Shown: positions 26,971 through 35,103, numbered from the stretch's first letter. The stretch is DNA of 38,870 bases from an uncultured Clostridia bacterium (GCA_934615235.1 CAKTTL010000019.1:1-38870); one strand, 5' to 3'. Notes: generated from the sequence alone by a model not told the origin. Made by a program: numbers and translations.

Positions 26971-27882
26971 ATGATCATCGAGAAAAAAGCTTCTTCGACC
27001 GCCATCAGACGCACGCGCGGGGACGTCGTTTTTGATCTTGTCAACGCAGGCGTTCTGATTGTGCTGATGTTGATTGTGCTCTACCCGCTGGTTTATGTTG
27101 TCAGCTGCTCGTTTTCCTCGCCGCTTCTGGTGGTGCAGAGCAAAGTGCTGCTTTTCCCCAAAGGGCTGACTACGGTTGCCTACGAGCATGTGTTTCACAA
27201 TTCGCTGATTCTCAGCGGCTACGGCAATACGATCCTGTATACGCTGATCGGCACGAGCATCAACCTTGTGATGACGATTATGGCCGCCTTTCCGCTTTCG
27301 CAGAAGACTTTCGGCGCGCGCAAGGGCATCACGTTCCTGTTCACCTTCACGATGCTCTTTTCGGGCGGCCTGGTGCCAACCTTTCTGACCGTGCAGAAGC
27401 TTGGCCTGGTGGATACGATCTGGGCGCTGGTGCTTCCCGGCGCGATCAGCGCGTGGAATATGCTGATTATGAAGAACTATTTCCAGACTTCCATTCCGGG
27501 CGAGCTGTACGAGGCCGCGCGCATTGACGGCGCGGACTGGATGACCATCTTGACGCAGCTTGTGCTGCCCCTTTCCATGCCCATCGTGGCCGTGATGGTC
27601 CTGTATTACGGCGTATCGCATTGGAATTCCTATTTCAGCGCGCTGATTTATCTGCGCGACCGGCAGCGTTATCCGCTCCAGCTGATCATGCGCAGCTATT
27701 TCTCGGGGAACGATTTTGCCGAGCAGGGCGGCGGCGGAGACGACACCGCGACGGCGCTGCTGCTGACGGAAACCATCAAATATGCGCTGATTGTTATCGC
27801 GTCCTTCCCGATGCTGTGCCTGTACCCGTTTATGCAGCGCTTCTTCGTTAAGGGCGTTATGCTGGGAGCTGTCAAGGGATGA
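26971..27882 (+). CDS. CUT1 sugar ABC transporter permease, YtcP type (second importer)
   Basis: This 303-residue protein starts 12 nt after the first permease. It shows the N-terminal membrane segment with VLYPLVYVVSCSFSS, the FSGGLVPTFL block, the docking loop EAARIDGADWMTILTQLVLP and the usual FFVKGVMLGAVKG end. All family landmarks are intact, so the channel pair may still be functional despite the damaged binding-protein gene upstream. Confidence 0.92.
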   Translation: MIIEKKASSTAIRRTRGDVVFDLVNAGVLIVLMLIVLYPLVYVVSCSFSSPLLVVQSKVLLFPKGLTTVAYEHVFHNSLILSGYGNTILYTLIGTSINLVMTIMAAFPLSQKTFGARKGITFLFTFTMLFSGGLVPTFLTVQKLGLVDTIWALVLPGAISAWNMLIMKNYFQTSIPGELYEAARIDGADWMTILTQLVLPLSMPIVAVMVLYYGVSHWNSYFSALIYLRDRQRYPLQLIMRSYFSGNDFAEQGGGGDDTATALLLTETIKYALIVIASFPMLCLYPFMQRFFVKGVMLGAVKG

Positions 27883-27897
27883 TAAGGGAGGCGGCCG

Positions 27898-28695
27898 ATG
27901 GATATTCTTTTCAGGCGCAGCGGGTTCATGGCCTGCAAGCCCCGGCACAGTTTCGGCCCGATAGTGCATGATTGCTTTCTGTTTCATATTATCCTTTCCG
28001 GCAGCGGCGTGTTTGAGCAGGATGGGAAGAAATATACGCTGCACACTGGTCAGGGGTTTCTGATCTGGCCCGGTAAAACGGCTTATTATGAAGCGGATGC
28101 GCACGATCCGTGGAAGTATGCGTGGCTTGGCTTTCGCGGTGCGGACGCGCTGCGGCTGGTTGGAGCCATGGGGCTGAACGAAAGCCAGCCTGTCTGGGAG
28201 ATGAACAGCGACGAGCAGCTGCAGCGCTCCTATCAGCGCATTCTGCGCGATATACCCAAGTGCACGGACCTTGCCTCGGGCCGCCTGATTATTGCGGGCG
28301 ATATGCTGAATTTCCTCTCCTGGGCGGGCGAAGCGTCCGCCAGAACGTCGACCGTATCCATGCAGTACTGCGATCAGGCGATCGCATATATCCGCTCGCA
28401 CCTGACGGATAAAGTGACGGTAGAACAGCTGGCGGCGTTCGTCGGGCTCAGCCGCAGTCAGCTGTTCCGGGCGTTTAAGGAAGTTTACGGAAAATCGCCG
28501 AGAGAAATGCTGGCCATCGTCCGCACGGAGCAGGCGCAGTATATGCTGCTGAACGCTTCGCTGCCGCTGGAACAGGTTGCGCTCTCCTGCGGATACGCGA
28601 ACGAATCGCATTTCTGCGTTTCATTTAAGCGCGAGAGCGGCCTTTCGCCTATGGAATTCCGCAAATCGCGAAGCGATATTTTGTGGGACGAATAA
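27898..28695 (+). CDS. AraC-family transcriptional regulator
   Basis: This 265-residue protein has an N-terminal cupin effector domain (VHDCFLFHIILSGSGVFEQD, then LHTGQGFLIWPGKTAYYEAD) and a C-terminal double helix-turn-helix (TVEQLAAFVGLSRSQLFRAF and LEQVALSCGYANESHFCVSF). GGGAGG lies 7-9 nt before the ATG. It follows the permeases by 15 nt and is likely co-transcribed, so it may autoregulate the importer operon. The organisation resembles the damaged AraC gene at 23970-24650, which is of the same family but clearly different in sequence. Confidence 0.9.
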   Translation: MDILFRRSGFMACKPRHSFGPIVHDCFLFHIILSGSGVFEQDGKKYTLHTGQGFLIWPGKTAYYEADAHDPWKYAWLGFRGADALRLVGAMGLNESQPVWEMNSDEQLQRSYQRILRDIPKCTDLASGRLIIAGDMLNFLSWAGEASARTSTVSMQYCDQAIAYIRSHLTDKVTVEQLAAFVGLSRSQLFRAFKEVYGKSPREMLAIVRTEQAQYMLLNASLPLEQVALSCGYANESHFCVSFKRESGLSPMEFRKSRSDILWDE

Positions 28696-28713
28696 AAATT
28701 GGAGGAACGACGG

Positions 28714-29436
28714 ATGGAATTTATCAATTACGCGCACCGGGGAGCAAGCGCCTATGCGCCCGAAAACACGCTGGCTTCTTTTTATCTGGGCTGCCAGATG
28801 GGCGCGAACGGTGTGGAAACGGACGTGCAGCGCACGAAGGACGGCGTGCTGGTGCTGTTCCATGATAACGATCTGATGCGCATTGCGGGCCGTCCCGAGG
28901 CGATTCAGGATTTGACGTATCAGGAACTGCTGAAAATCGATTTTGGCGAGCATATGGGCGAGCGCTTCCGGGGCGAAAAAATCCCGACGCTGGAGGAGTT
29001 TTTGCGCCATTTCGGCGGCAAGGAACTGCATTTCGCAATCGAGATCAAGGAAAGAGGCGTTGAAGAAGAAACGCTTCGTCTGATCCGTCAGTATTGCCGC
29101 CCGGATCACGTGATCGTTACTTCCGGCATCTGGGATGCGCTGATCTGCGTCCGCGCGCTCGATCCCGAGATGCGCGTTGGTTATTTGTGCAAATACCTGA
29201 CGGATTCATTGATCGCTGCGGCGAAAAAAGAAGGCCTGTATCAGCTCTGTCCGAAGGCGAGCATTTTAACGCCCGAATGGAACGAACGCATGCGGCAGGA
29301 AGGCTTTTCCGTGCGCGCCTGGGGCGTCGACAGCCCGGACACCATGCGCAGATTGCTCGCGCTGCATGTCGACGGCATGACGATCAATTTCCCGGACGTG
29401 CTGGTTGAAGCGCTGAAAGAAGACGGCGAGCGGTAA
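28714..29436 (+). CDS. Glycerophosphodiester phosphodiesterase
   Basis: This 240-residue protein has the full GDPD signature: His8-Arg9 in YAHRGAS, the metal-binding Glu35/Asp37 in GVETDVQ, and His50 in LFHDNDL. Further blocks are IPTLEEFL and a C-terminal VRAWGVDSPDTMRRLL. It hydrolyses glycerophosphodiesters to glycerol-3-phosphate and an alcohol. No signal peptide is present, so it is cytoplasmic, like UgpQ. GGAGG at 28701-28705 supports ATG 28714. It lies 18 nt after the AraC gene and ends the operon. The link with a CUT1 permease pair suggests that the second importer may carry glycerophosphodiesters, as the Ugp system does; this is inference only. Confidence 0.9.
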   Translation: MEFINYAHRGASAYAPENTLASFYLGCQMGANGVETDVQRTKDGVLVLFHDNDLMRIAGRPEAIQDLTYQELLKIDFGEHMGERFRGEKIPTLEEFLRHFGGKELHFAIEIKERGVEEETLRLIRQYCRPDHVIVTSGIWDALICVRALDPEMRVGYLCKYLTDSLIAAAKKEGLYQLCPKASILTPEWNERMRQEGFSVRAWGVDSPDTMRRLLALHVDGMTINFPDVLVEALKEDGER

Positions 29437-29450
29437 GTCGTTTGCGGCCG

Positions 29451-29500
29451 GGGCGTATCTGAAAATTTTTTCTGCGACTCCATCACGGCGGCTTTTCCGC
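29451..29500 (+). repeat. Solitary left end of the MITE family
   Basis: GGGCGTATCTGAAAA followed by GACTCCATCACGGCG and GCTTTTCCGC matches the left half of the elements at 23600 and 29595. The right half is missing. It starts 15 nt after the phosphodiesterase stop codon. Confidence 0.65.
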
Positions 29501-29514
29501 TGGAATACGAAAAC

Positions 29515-29576
29515 AGGAGCGGCTCCCGTTTTTAACAGCGCGCACGCGCTGAAAAAAGGAGAGCCGCTCCTTTTTT
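29515..29576 (+). terminator. Long nested hairpin terminator
   Basis: AGGAGCGGCT (29515-29524) pairs with AGCCGCTCCT (29562-29571). Inside, a T-run pairs with an A-run and CAGCGC pairs with GCGCTG at the tip. The 57-nt hairpin ends in six T. The inner A/T pairing means it could act on both strands, serving this operon and the convergent one. Confidence 0.8.
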
Positions 29577-29594
29577 CTATTTGCGTTTTCGCCT

Positions 29595-29758
29595 TAGGGT
29601 GTATCTAAAAAATTCCCTGAGACTCCATCACGGCGTCTTTTCCGCCATTTCCGCGTCGGGAAATCTCGATTTAGCCCCGCTAAACCCTCGATTTCCCTCC
29701 TTGAACTGACGAAAAATCCGCTCGTGCTGTCGCCTCTTCCTTTTTCAGATACACCCTA
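29595..29758. mobile_element. MITE-like element, short copy
   Basis: This 164-bp element has the same TA-flanked ends as the copy at 23600 (one mismatch in the left terminal repeat) and no coding capacity. Its centre folds into a nested hairpin: GGGAAATC/GATTTCCC (29658-29665 with 29690-29697) around TTTAGC/GCTAAA. It separates two convergent operons. Its right terminal TA plus the first base of the repeat forms the TAG stop codon of the hydrolase gene at 29756-32317. Confidence 0.8.
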
Positions 29759-32317
29759 CATGCGGAGCGTCACAGGCCCCAGCAGGCCCGTCGGTTCCAT
29801 CGGCATGCTCATGCTGAAGGAATCGCGCATTTTGTTGCCAAGCGTGTTGACGACGCGGACGAGCAGCCTGTTTTCACCGGCGCGCGTCGAATCTCCGTCG
29901 ATGCGGAAGACGTAGGGCGGCGCGATGCGCACGCCGGCTTCCTGGCCATTGAGGAAAACCTGCGCCGTCTCATAGACCTGCCCCAGGTCGATTTCCAGGC
30001 AGGCGACAGGCGCGTCCAGCGTGAAGGCGCATTCGTAAAGCATCGTTCCGGAGAAATGCGGGTACAGCTCCGGCGCGCACAGGTTTGTCAGCGCCGGCAG
30101 GTTCAGGCGGACGGAGGGCTCCGTTTCGCCCGCGGGGATCATCGAGAGCGTCCAGCCGCCCTCGGGCTCGACGGGCGCTGCCTTTTCAGGCTGCCAGAGG
30201 CGCTTCGCGCCGCTGTTTCCCGCCTTCAGGATCATCATCTGATAAGGAGAAAGGCGCAGACGCACGCCGCCGTCCTCCGTTTCCGCCGCGGCAAGCTCGT
30301 TCAGCCAGGGATCGTACCAACAGACGTCCGCGCCGAACGGCGTGCGCACGCGGCATTCGATCGCATGCACCGGGTCTTCGTTGAAAAAGAGGATGATCTC
30401 GCCGTCCTCCTGCGCGTAATGATAATAGCGCAGATAGGGCTGCGGGGCATCGCAGCGGATTTCGTCCAGGCCGAGCGAACGAAGCGTTTCGACGAGCGCT
30501 TCCTGCGAAACGACCGTGCCGCCGGGCGCGGGATGCGGCGCTTCCATCGCCGCGGGATCGACCGGCGCGGGCGCCGCGCCCAGGAACAGCACGGGCACGC
30601 CCTGTGCGGATGCGCTTTGGCACCAGGCGCACAGCTGTGCGCTCATAAACCGCCGTCCGCTGACGATCAGCGCGCCGAAGGTTTCCTCGCCCGCCCGGAA
30701 GCGGCGGTTTTCGACAGGCGCGGAGACAAGCACGTCGCCGGGGATGATTTCGTAATCAATCTGCGCGCGGTTGAGCGCGAGGCAGACCTCTTCCAGCGGC
30801 TGCGCGCTTTCGCGATCCATCCATTCGCCTTCGGCGCTGTAGAGCAGCGCGACGCAGGGGATATGCCTGCCGCCCTGAATGAGATGGCTGACGCGGTTCA
30901 TGTAGTCCATCAGCTGCCGGAAGAACGGGAATTGCGGGTTGTTGCCCCAGGCGTAGAAATGCGGCGGGCAGTCCTCGTCCGGGAAGGCGGCCAGATCGAA
31001 CGCATGCGGGACGAACGCGTTGATACCGCGGACGAGCATGTGATCGGCCAGCCATTTCATCAGCTTCAGCCCTTCCGACCAGCCGTACGCGCCGAAGATT
31101 TCGCACAGCGCGCGGCCCTTCTTTTTCGGGTCGAGATGGGCGAGCGAGGCGGCGAGCTTGGCCAGAAGGTTATGGAAAAACCGGCCGTCAAAATATTCCC
31201 TGCCGGAAATTTTCAGGAACTGCGTATCTTCCAGGCCGGGGCGGATCTGCTGGAGCACCACGTCGACGCCCGCCATATCCTGTCCCCAGAGCGCGCGGAA
31301 GAAATGCGCGGGTCCGTGGCCCAGGCGCATATGCGAACCGTTGTCCTCGATGACATGGCCGATATACTCTACGCCGCGTTCGCGGCACCAGCCGCCGACC
31401 TGCTCGCTGAAATTGACCTGAAAGCTGCGGCTGACCTCGTTCATGTAGGCAAGCCGCGCCGCGGGGCTCAGCCCGTCGAGCTGATACCAGCAGGCGGCCA
31501 GCATCGGTGCGAAGCGTTCGCCCCAGGCCGCGCGCAGGCGCGTTTCGATTTCAGCCGTCCAGCTCAGTGGCATGGCCCTGTTGCCGACCTGCGCCACGCC
31601 GACGACCCGGCTGCTGGCGTTGCCGACCTGCGGCTCGTCCGAGAAAAAGCCGGCGATGGTCTTGCCGAATTCGGCCCGATAATGCGCGTAGTGCGGCTCG
31701 TAGCAGATATCCAGCAGGAGGCGGACCACGTCGCGGTCGAGAATGTTCACATGCGTCAGCCGGTCGTGGCCGTTATAGGTCGCCTTCAGCACAAGGACGC
31801 ACCAGAGTCCCTCCGGCACATCCCAGAAGACGGTATCGCCATGCGCGCGTGCCGTCAGATCGACGGCTTCGAGCATCCGGTTCGGATCGGCGCGGTCGCG
31901 CCGGCAGGCGACGACGCCTATGAGACGCTCCTCGCGCTCCAGGCGCAGCATGAAGGCGCTCCCCGGCGCGGGGCCGACGACGTCGACGCCGTAATGATCC
32001 GCCAGCAGCTTGCGCGCCTGCGGAAATTCGCTCAGGCGGCCGTTGAGATAGCCCGTGGGGAAATGCGCGTCGTCCAGAATCCAGACGCGCATGGCGCGTT
32101 TTTTCGCTTCATCCAGAATGATATCCAGATCGCGCCACCACTTCGGGCCGACAAAATCGGGGTGCGGCCGCGCTTCGACGCAGAATTCGCCGATGCCGGA
32201 GGCGGCGATCTGCGTGATGCCGGCGCGAATCTTTGTCTCTTCTTCTCCATGCACCCACAGGAAGGGGAGAATCGCGTTTCCCGCCCTGCCCTGCAGCGCT
32301 TCTTTGAGCACTTTCAT
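29756..32317 (-). CDS. GH106-like glycoside hydrolase (putative alpha-L-rhamnosidase)
   Basis: This 853-residue protein opens with FLWVHGEEETKIRAGITQI, then RVWILDDAHFPTGYLNG, a barrel start common to GH106-like hydrolases. The C-terminal ~110 residues form a GH2-type carbohydrate-binding jelly-roll (LEIDLGQVYETAQVFLNGQE) and end SGLLGPV-like as GLLGPVTLRM. GH106 enzymes remove alpha-L-rhamnose; many related proteins are uncharacterised, so the substrate is uncertain. No signal peptide is present. GGAGG 8-9 nt upstream supports ATG at 32317; an earlier start at 32356 would overlap the previous gene. The stop codon is created by the MITE at 29595-29758, so the last residues may differ from the ancestral protein. 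It is the last gene of the minus-strand operon. Confidence 0.75.
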   Translation of the reverse strand: MKVLKEALQGRAGNAILPFLWVHGEEETKIRAGITQIAASGIGEFCVEARPHPDFVGPKWWRDLDIILDEAKKRAMRVWILDDAHFPTGYLNGRLSEFPQARKLLADHYGVDVVGPAPGSAFMLRLEREERLIGVVACRRDRADPNRMLEAVDLTARAHGDTVFWDVPEGLWCVLVLKATYNGHDRLTHVNILDRDVVRLLLDICYEPHYAHYRAEFGKTIAGFFSDEPQVGNASSRVVGVAQVGNRAMPLSWTAEIETRLRAAWGERFAPMLAACWYQLDGLSPAARLAYMNEVSRSFQVNFSEQVGGWCRERGVEYIGHVIEDNGSHMRLGHGPAHFFRALWGQDMAGVDVVLQQIRPGLEDTQFLKISGREYFDGRFFHNLLAKLAASLAHLDPKKKGRALCEIFGAYGWSEGLKLMKWLADHMLVRGINAFVPHAFDLAAFPDEDCPPHFYAWGNNPQFPFFRQLMDYMNRVSHLIQGGRHIPCVALLYSAEGEWMDRESAQPLEEVCLALNRAQIDYEIIPGDVLVSAPVENRRFRAGEETFGALIVSGRRFMSAQLCAWCQSASAQGVPVLFLGAAPAPVDPAAMEAPHPAPGGTVVSQEALVETLRSLGLDEIRCDAPQPYLRYYHYAQEDGEIILFFNEDPVHAIECRVRTPFGADVCWYDPWLNELAAAETEDGGVRLRLSPYQMMILKAGNSGAKRLWQPEKAAPVEPEGGWTLSMIPAGETEPSVRLNLPALTNLCAPELYPHFSGTMLYECAFTLDAPVACLEIDLGQVYETAQVFLNGQEAGVRIAPPYVFRIDGDSTRAGENRLLVRVVNTLGNKMRDSFSMSMPMEPTGLLGPVTLRM

Positions 32318-32334
32318 GGGCGGCACCTCCGTGA

Positions 32335-33375
32335 TCAATCCAGCGTGAAGCTGCAATAAGCCACGCGCAGACGGTTCCAGGTGTAGGTGACCATGATTTC
32401 GTCGTTTTCGCCGACGATGATCGACGGGTAGCAGTAATTGCCGGGCTGGTCTTCCAGCACCTTGACGGTTTCGAACGTTTCGCCGTTATCGCACGAGACG
32501 GCGACGACCAGCGGCGTGCGGGGGCCTTTGTAATAGCCGGGGAGGTTCTCGCGCGGGTTGTAGGCCAGAACGAGGCGGCCGTCGGACAACTGCGCGAGAT
32601 CGAGGCCGCTGTTGTTGTTGGGCAGGCCCATATCGTAGGCGAGGCGCCAGGTTTCGCCGCCGTCGCAGGAATCGCTGCGGAAGACGCGCGAGGACGTGCT
32701 GCGGCAGAGCATGTGCACGCCGTTTTCATCCTCCCAGAGCGTGGGCTGGATAAGCCCCTTGCCGAAGCAGTACTGCGGATTGTACGGGCGGTCGACGACC
32801 TCGTTGTTCATCGAGCTGCCGGCGCTGAGCTGTACGCGGCGGATGGGCACCAGTTCGCTCATGCGCCAGGTGCGGCAATCGTCGTCGGAAATATCGACGA
32901 ACGCGTCCCACAGCGGGCCTTCGAGGGAAGCGGGCGCGAGCACCCGTCCGCTTTTGAGGCGGATCGGCTTATTCTTGACGGGGCCGCGGCCGCCGCAGGT
33001 ATCCCCGGGCACAAGCTCTTCCATTGCGGAGAAGGTTTCGCCTTCGTCCCGGCTGAGGACGAAAAACGTCTGCCAATCGGAAATTTCCTCGCCGACCTTG
33101 AAGAACAGCTCGATCGTGCCGTCCGCGCGGCGAAAGAGCACCGGGTTCCACATCGGAACGCCGCGCACGTCCGCTACCTTGACGGGGGGCAGCCAGCGGC
33201 CGCCGATGCGGCGCGCCGTCCAGATGGCGACGTCTTTGGCATGCTCCCACGAGCCGCCGAACCACGCGGCCAGAACGCCGCCGTTTCGCAGCTGCAGCAG
33301 CGTCGACGCGTGCGCGCTGTCGAACGGGCGATCTTCCTCAACGATAAATTCCTGTACGAAGTTGTTGACTTTCAT
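32335..33375 (-). CDS. BNR-repeat (sialidase-fold) family protein
   Basis: This 346-residue protein has a six-bladed-propeller pattern of the BNR_2 group (PF13088). It starts with AHASTLLQLRNGGVLAAWFG and contains Asp-box repeats SRDEGETF, SCDGGETW and SCDNGETF. Databases usually call such proteins exo-alpha-sialidase, but I see no F-R-I-P motif and no signal peptide, so true sialidase activity is doubtful. Related propellers act on other sugars, including rhamnose-glucuronate links. AAAGGAGG lies before the ATG. It sits between the IclR regulator and the GH106-like gene in one operon, 17 nt before the latter. Confidence 0.82.
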   Translation of the reverse strand: MKVNNFVQEFIVEEDRPFDSAHASTLLQLRNGGVLAAWFGGSWEHAKDVAIWTARRIGGRWLPPVKVADVRGVPMWNPVLFRRADGTIELFFKVGEEISDWQTFFVLSRDEGETFSAMEELVPGDTCGGRGPVKNKPIRLKSGRVLAPASLEGPLWDAFVDISDDDCRTWRMSELVPIRRVQLSAGSSMNNEVVDRPYNPQYCFGKGLIQPTLWEDENGVHMLCRSTSSRVFRSDSCDGGETWRLAYDMGLPNNNSGLDLAQLSDGRLVLAYNPRENLPGYYKGPRTPLVVAVSCDNGETFETVKVLEDQPGNYCYPSIIVGENDEIMVTYTWNRLRVAYCSFTLD

Positions 33376-33400
33376 GGCTTGAGCCTCCTTTAAGATTTTG

Positions 33401-33415
33401 CTCCGCTGCGCGGAG
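33401..33415 (-). other. Small hairpin between IclR and BNR genes
   Basis: CTCCGC and GCGGAG form a perfect 6-bp stem with a 3-nt loop in the 48-nt gap. No T-run follows on the minus strand, so it is more likely a processing or stability element than a terminator. Confidence 0.45.
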
Positions 33416-33423
33416 GAAGAAGG

Positions 33424-34173
33424 TTACATGCAATGCTGCACAGGCTGCAGCGCCTGCGCGATGAGCTGTGCGTCCTGCGCGATGGTGGCCTGATCGAACC
33501 GCAGCGACGGCCCCGAAACGCTGACGGCGGCAAACGCTTTCCCCGCCGCGTTGAATACGGGCACGGCGACGCAGCGCACGCCGAATTCGTGCTCCATGTT
33601 GTCCACGGCGTAGCCGTTGAGGCGAATTTCTTCCAGATGGCTGCGCATGGCGTCCCTGTCGCAGAGGGTATAGGGCGTGTAGCGCGTCATTTCCTGCGAG
33701 AGAATTTCCTCGATCTGATCGGGCGGGAGGAAAGCGAGCATCGCTTTGCCCAGCCCCGTGCAGTAAAGCGGCGCGCGTTCGCCGAGGATATTGCGCGTCT
33801 GCTGCTGGCTGGAGGGATAGGCGGATTCGATATACAGCACCTCGTTGTTATCCAGAATGCCGAAATAGCAGACCTCGTGCGTCGCTTCGGTGATTTTCGT
33901 CAGATAGGGGAGGAAAACGTCGCGCAGTCCCATATGGTGATTGACGATATACCCCAGATGCAGAATCTTCACGCCGAGATAATACTTGTTCGTTTCAGGG
34001 TTCTGGCAGATATATCCCGTTTTCTGGAACGTGTTGAGGATGTTGAAAACGGTGCTTTTCTGCATGCCGAGGCGCTTGGCGATTTCGCTGATGCCAAGCT
34101 CCGGCTGTTCTACGGTAAAGCATTCCAGAACGCGCATGGCGCGCGCAAGCGATTTGACGCTGTATTCTTCCAT
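33424..34173 (-). CDS. IclR-family transcriptional regulator
   Basis: This 249-residue protein has the N-terminal winged helix-turn-helix of IclR (LGISEIAKRLGMQKSTVFNI) and the C-terminal effector domain with YIESAYPSSQ, LYCTGLGKAMLAFLP and YAVDNMEHEFGVRCVAVPVF. IclR proteins usually repress catabolic operons until a small acid or sugar derivative binds. It follows the aldolase gene by only 3 nt and precedes the BNR gene. The mirrored motif in the divergent promoter region at 35135-35297 is a likely binding site. Confidence 0.92.
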   Translation of the reverse strand: MEEYSVKSLARAMRVLECFTVEQPELGISEIAKRLGMQKSTVFNILNTFQKTGYICQNPETNKYYLGVKILHLGYIVNHHMGLRDVFLPYLTKITEATHEVCYFGILDNNEVLYIESAYPSSQQQTRNILGERAPLYCTGLGKAMLAFLPPDQIEEILSQEMTRYTPYTLCDRDAMRSHLEEIRLNGYAVDNMEHEFGVRCVAVPVFNAAGKAFAAVSVSGPSLRFDQATIAQDAQLIAQALQPVQHCM

Positions 34174-34176
34174 CCG

Positions 34177-35103
34177 TTATCCTTCTCCGTTCAGTTTCTT
34201 CAGAATCGCGCGGGCCGCTTCATCCATCTGGCGGACTTCCAGGCGGAAGGTATCCGTCATGATTTCGCGGTGCTTCACGCGCGTGTAGTCGCTCTTCAAT
34301 ACGCCTTCAAGCTGCGAGAGGTGATATTTGGCGTTGACGGGGTACGCCTGCCGCTCGATGAACGAGAAAACGGTCAGGAACGCCTGCAGCTGCTCGGCCT
34401 CGGCGGGGGAATCCTGCCAGTGGCGCAGCAGCCAGCCGTACAGCTCGGGGTGGAAATTCAGCATCACGCCGGAAAAACCGGCCGCCCCCGCGCGCAGCGA
34501 GGAGAGGAAGGTCGTGGTGTTGGCGTTGAACAGCTTCAGGCGGCTGCCGGAAAGCGCCTGAAGCCGGGCTTCCAGCAGCTTTTCGTCGCAGCAGGTATCC
34601 TTCATGAAGCGGAAGCGCCCGCTTTCCGCGCACCAGCGCAGCTCGTCCAGCGTGATCAGCCGCTTGTAGGGATACGGGCATTCGTAAAAGCCGAGCGGCG
34701 CATCCTGCGGGAGGGCTTTCATCAGCGTCTGAAGGCGCGCCATAAAGACCTCGCTGCTCTCGTAAGGGCCGGCAAGCCGGTTGGTGATGAGAATCAGCGC
34801 GTCCGCGCCGGCTTTGTACATCCGCGTCAGCTCTTCAAGCTGATCTTCCGCGCCGTCGGAAATATGGCCCGAAGCGATTACGGGAATATGTGCGTGCGAT
34901 TTGACGAAGGCGACGAGCTTTTCGCGCTCGCGCAGGCTCAAATAGAAGATTTCGCTGCTCTGGCAGGCGGCGAACAGGCCGGCCGCGCCGTGGCGCTCAT
35001 ACCATTCGATGAGCGCTTCAAGGGAAGCGTAGTCGATTTCACCCGCGTCGGTGAAGGGGGTAATCATGACGGGCCAGAGACCGTTGATATTTCCCAGCTG
35101 CAT
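34177..35103 (-). CDS. DapA/NanA-family class I aldolase
   Basis: This 308-residue TIM-barrel protein belongs to the dihydrodipicolinate synthase / N-acetylneuraminate lyase family (PF00701). The Schiff-base lysine is Lys168 in FRFMKDTCCD and the catalytic tyrosine Tyr140 in FYECPYPY. The loop that is normally G-T-T-G-E reads AACQSSE, so it is unlikely to be housekeeping DapA. Together with a sugar importer, a GH106-like hydrolase and an IclR regulator, it more likely cleaves or forms a 2-keto-3-deoxy sugar acid. Which acid (rhamnonate, galactonate, neuraminate) cannot be decided. It is the first gene of the minus-strand operon. Confidence 0.85.
   Translation of the reverse strand: MQLGNINGLWPVMITPFTDAGEIDYASLEALIEWYERHGAAGLFAACQSSEIFYLSLREREKLVAFVKSHAHIPVIASGHISDGAEDQLEELTRMYKAGADALILITNRLAGPYESSEVFMARLQTLMKALPQDAPLGFYECPYPYKRLITLDELRWCAESGRFRFMKDTCCDEKLLEARLQALSGSRLKLFNANTTTFLSSLRAGAAGFSGVMLNFHPELYGWLLRHWQDSPAEAEQLQAFLTVFSFIERQAYPVNAKYHLSQLEGVLKSDYTRVKHREIMTDTFRLEVRQMDEAARAILKKLNGEG

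Noticed and set aside
24643..28611. A 1322-codon open frame on the minus strand antisense to the second importer
   Set aside because: It is the complementary shadow of GC-rich codon use in intact genes on the plus strand. Its translation is low-complexity, rich in Arg, Gln, His and Val, with no domain.
30056..32359. A 767-codon plus-strand frame opposite the GH106-like gene
   Set aside because: Shadow frame with no ribosome site and a biased composition; the minus-strand frame has recognisable hydrolase and jelly-roll motifs.
32335..33375. A sialidase that would form a sialic acid pathway with the neighbouring NanA-like aldolase
   Set aside because: Asp-boxes are present but no F-R-I-P motif or secretion signal is seen, and the aldolase has an altered loop; no other sialic acid genes are nearby.
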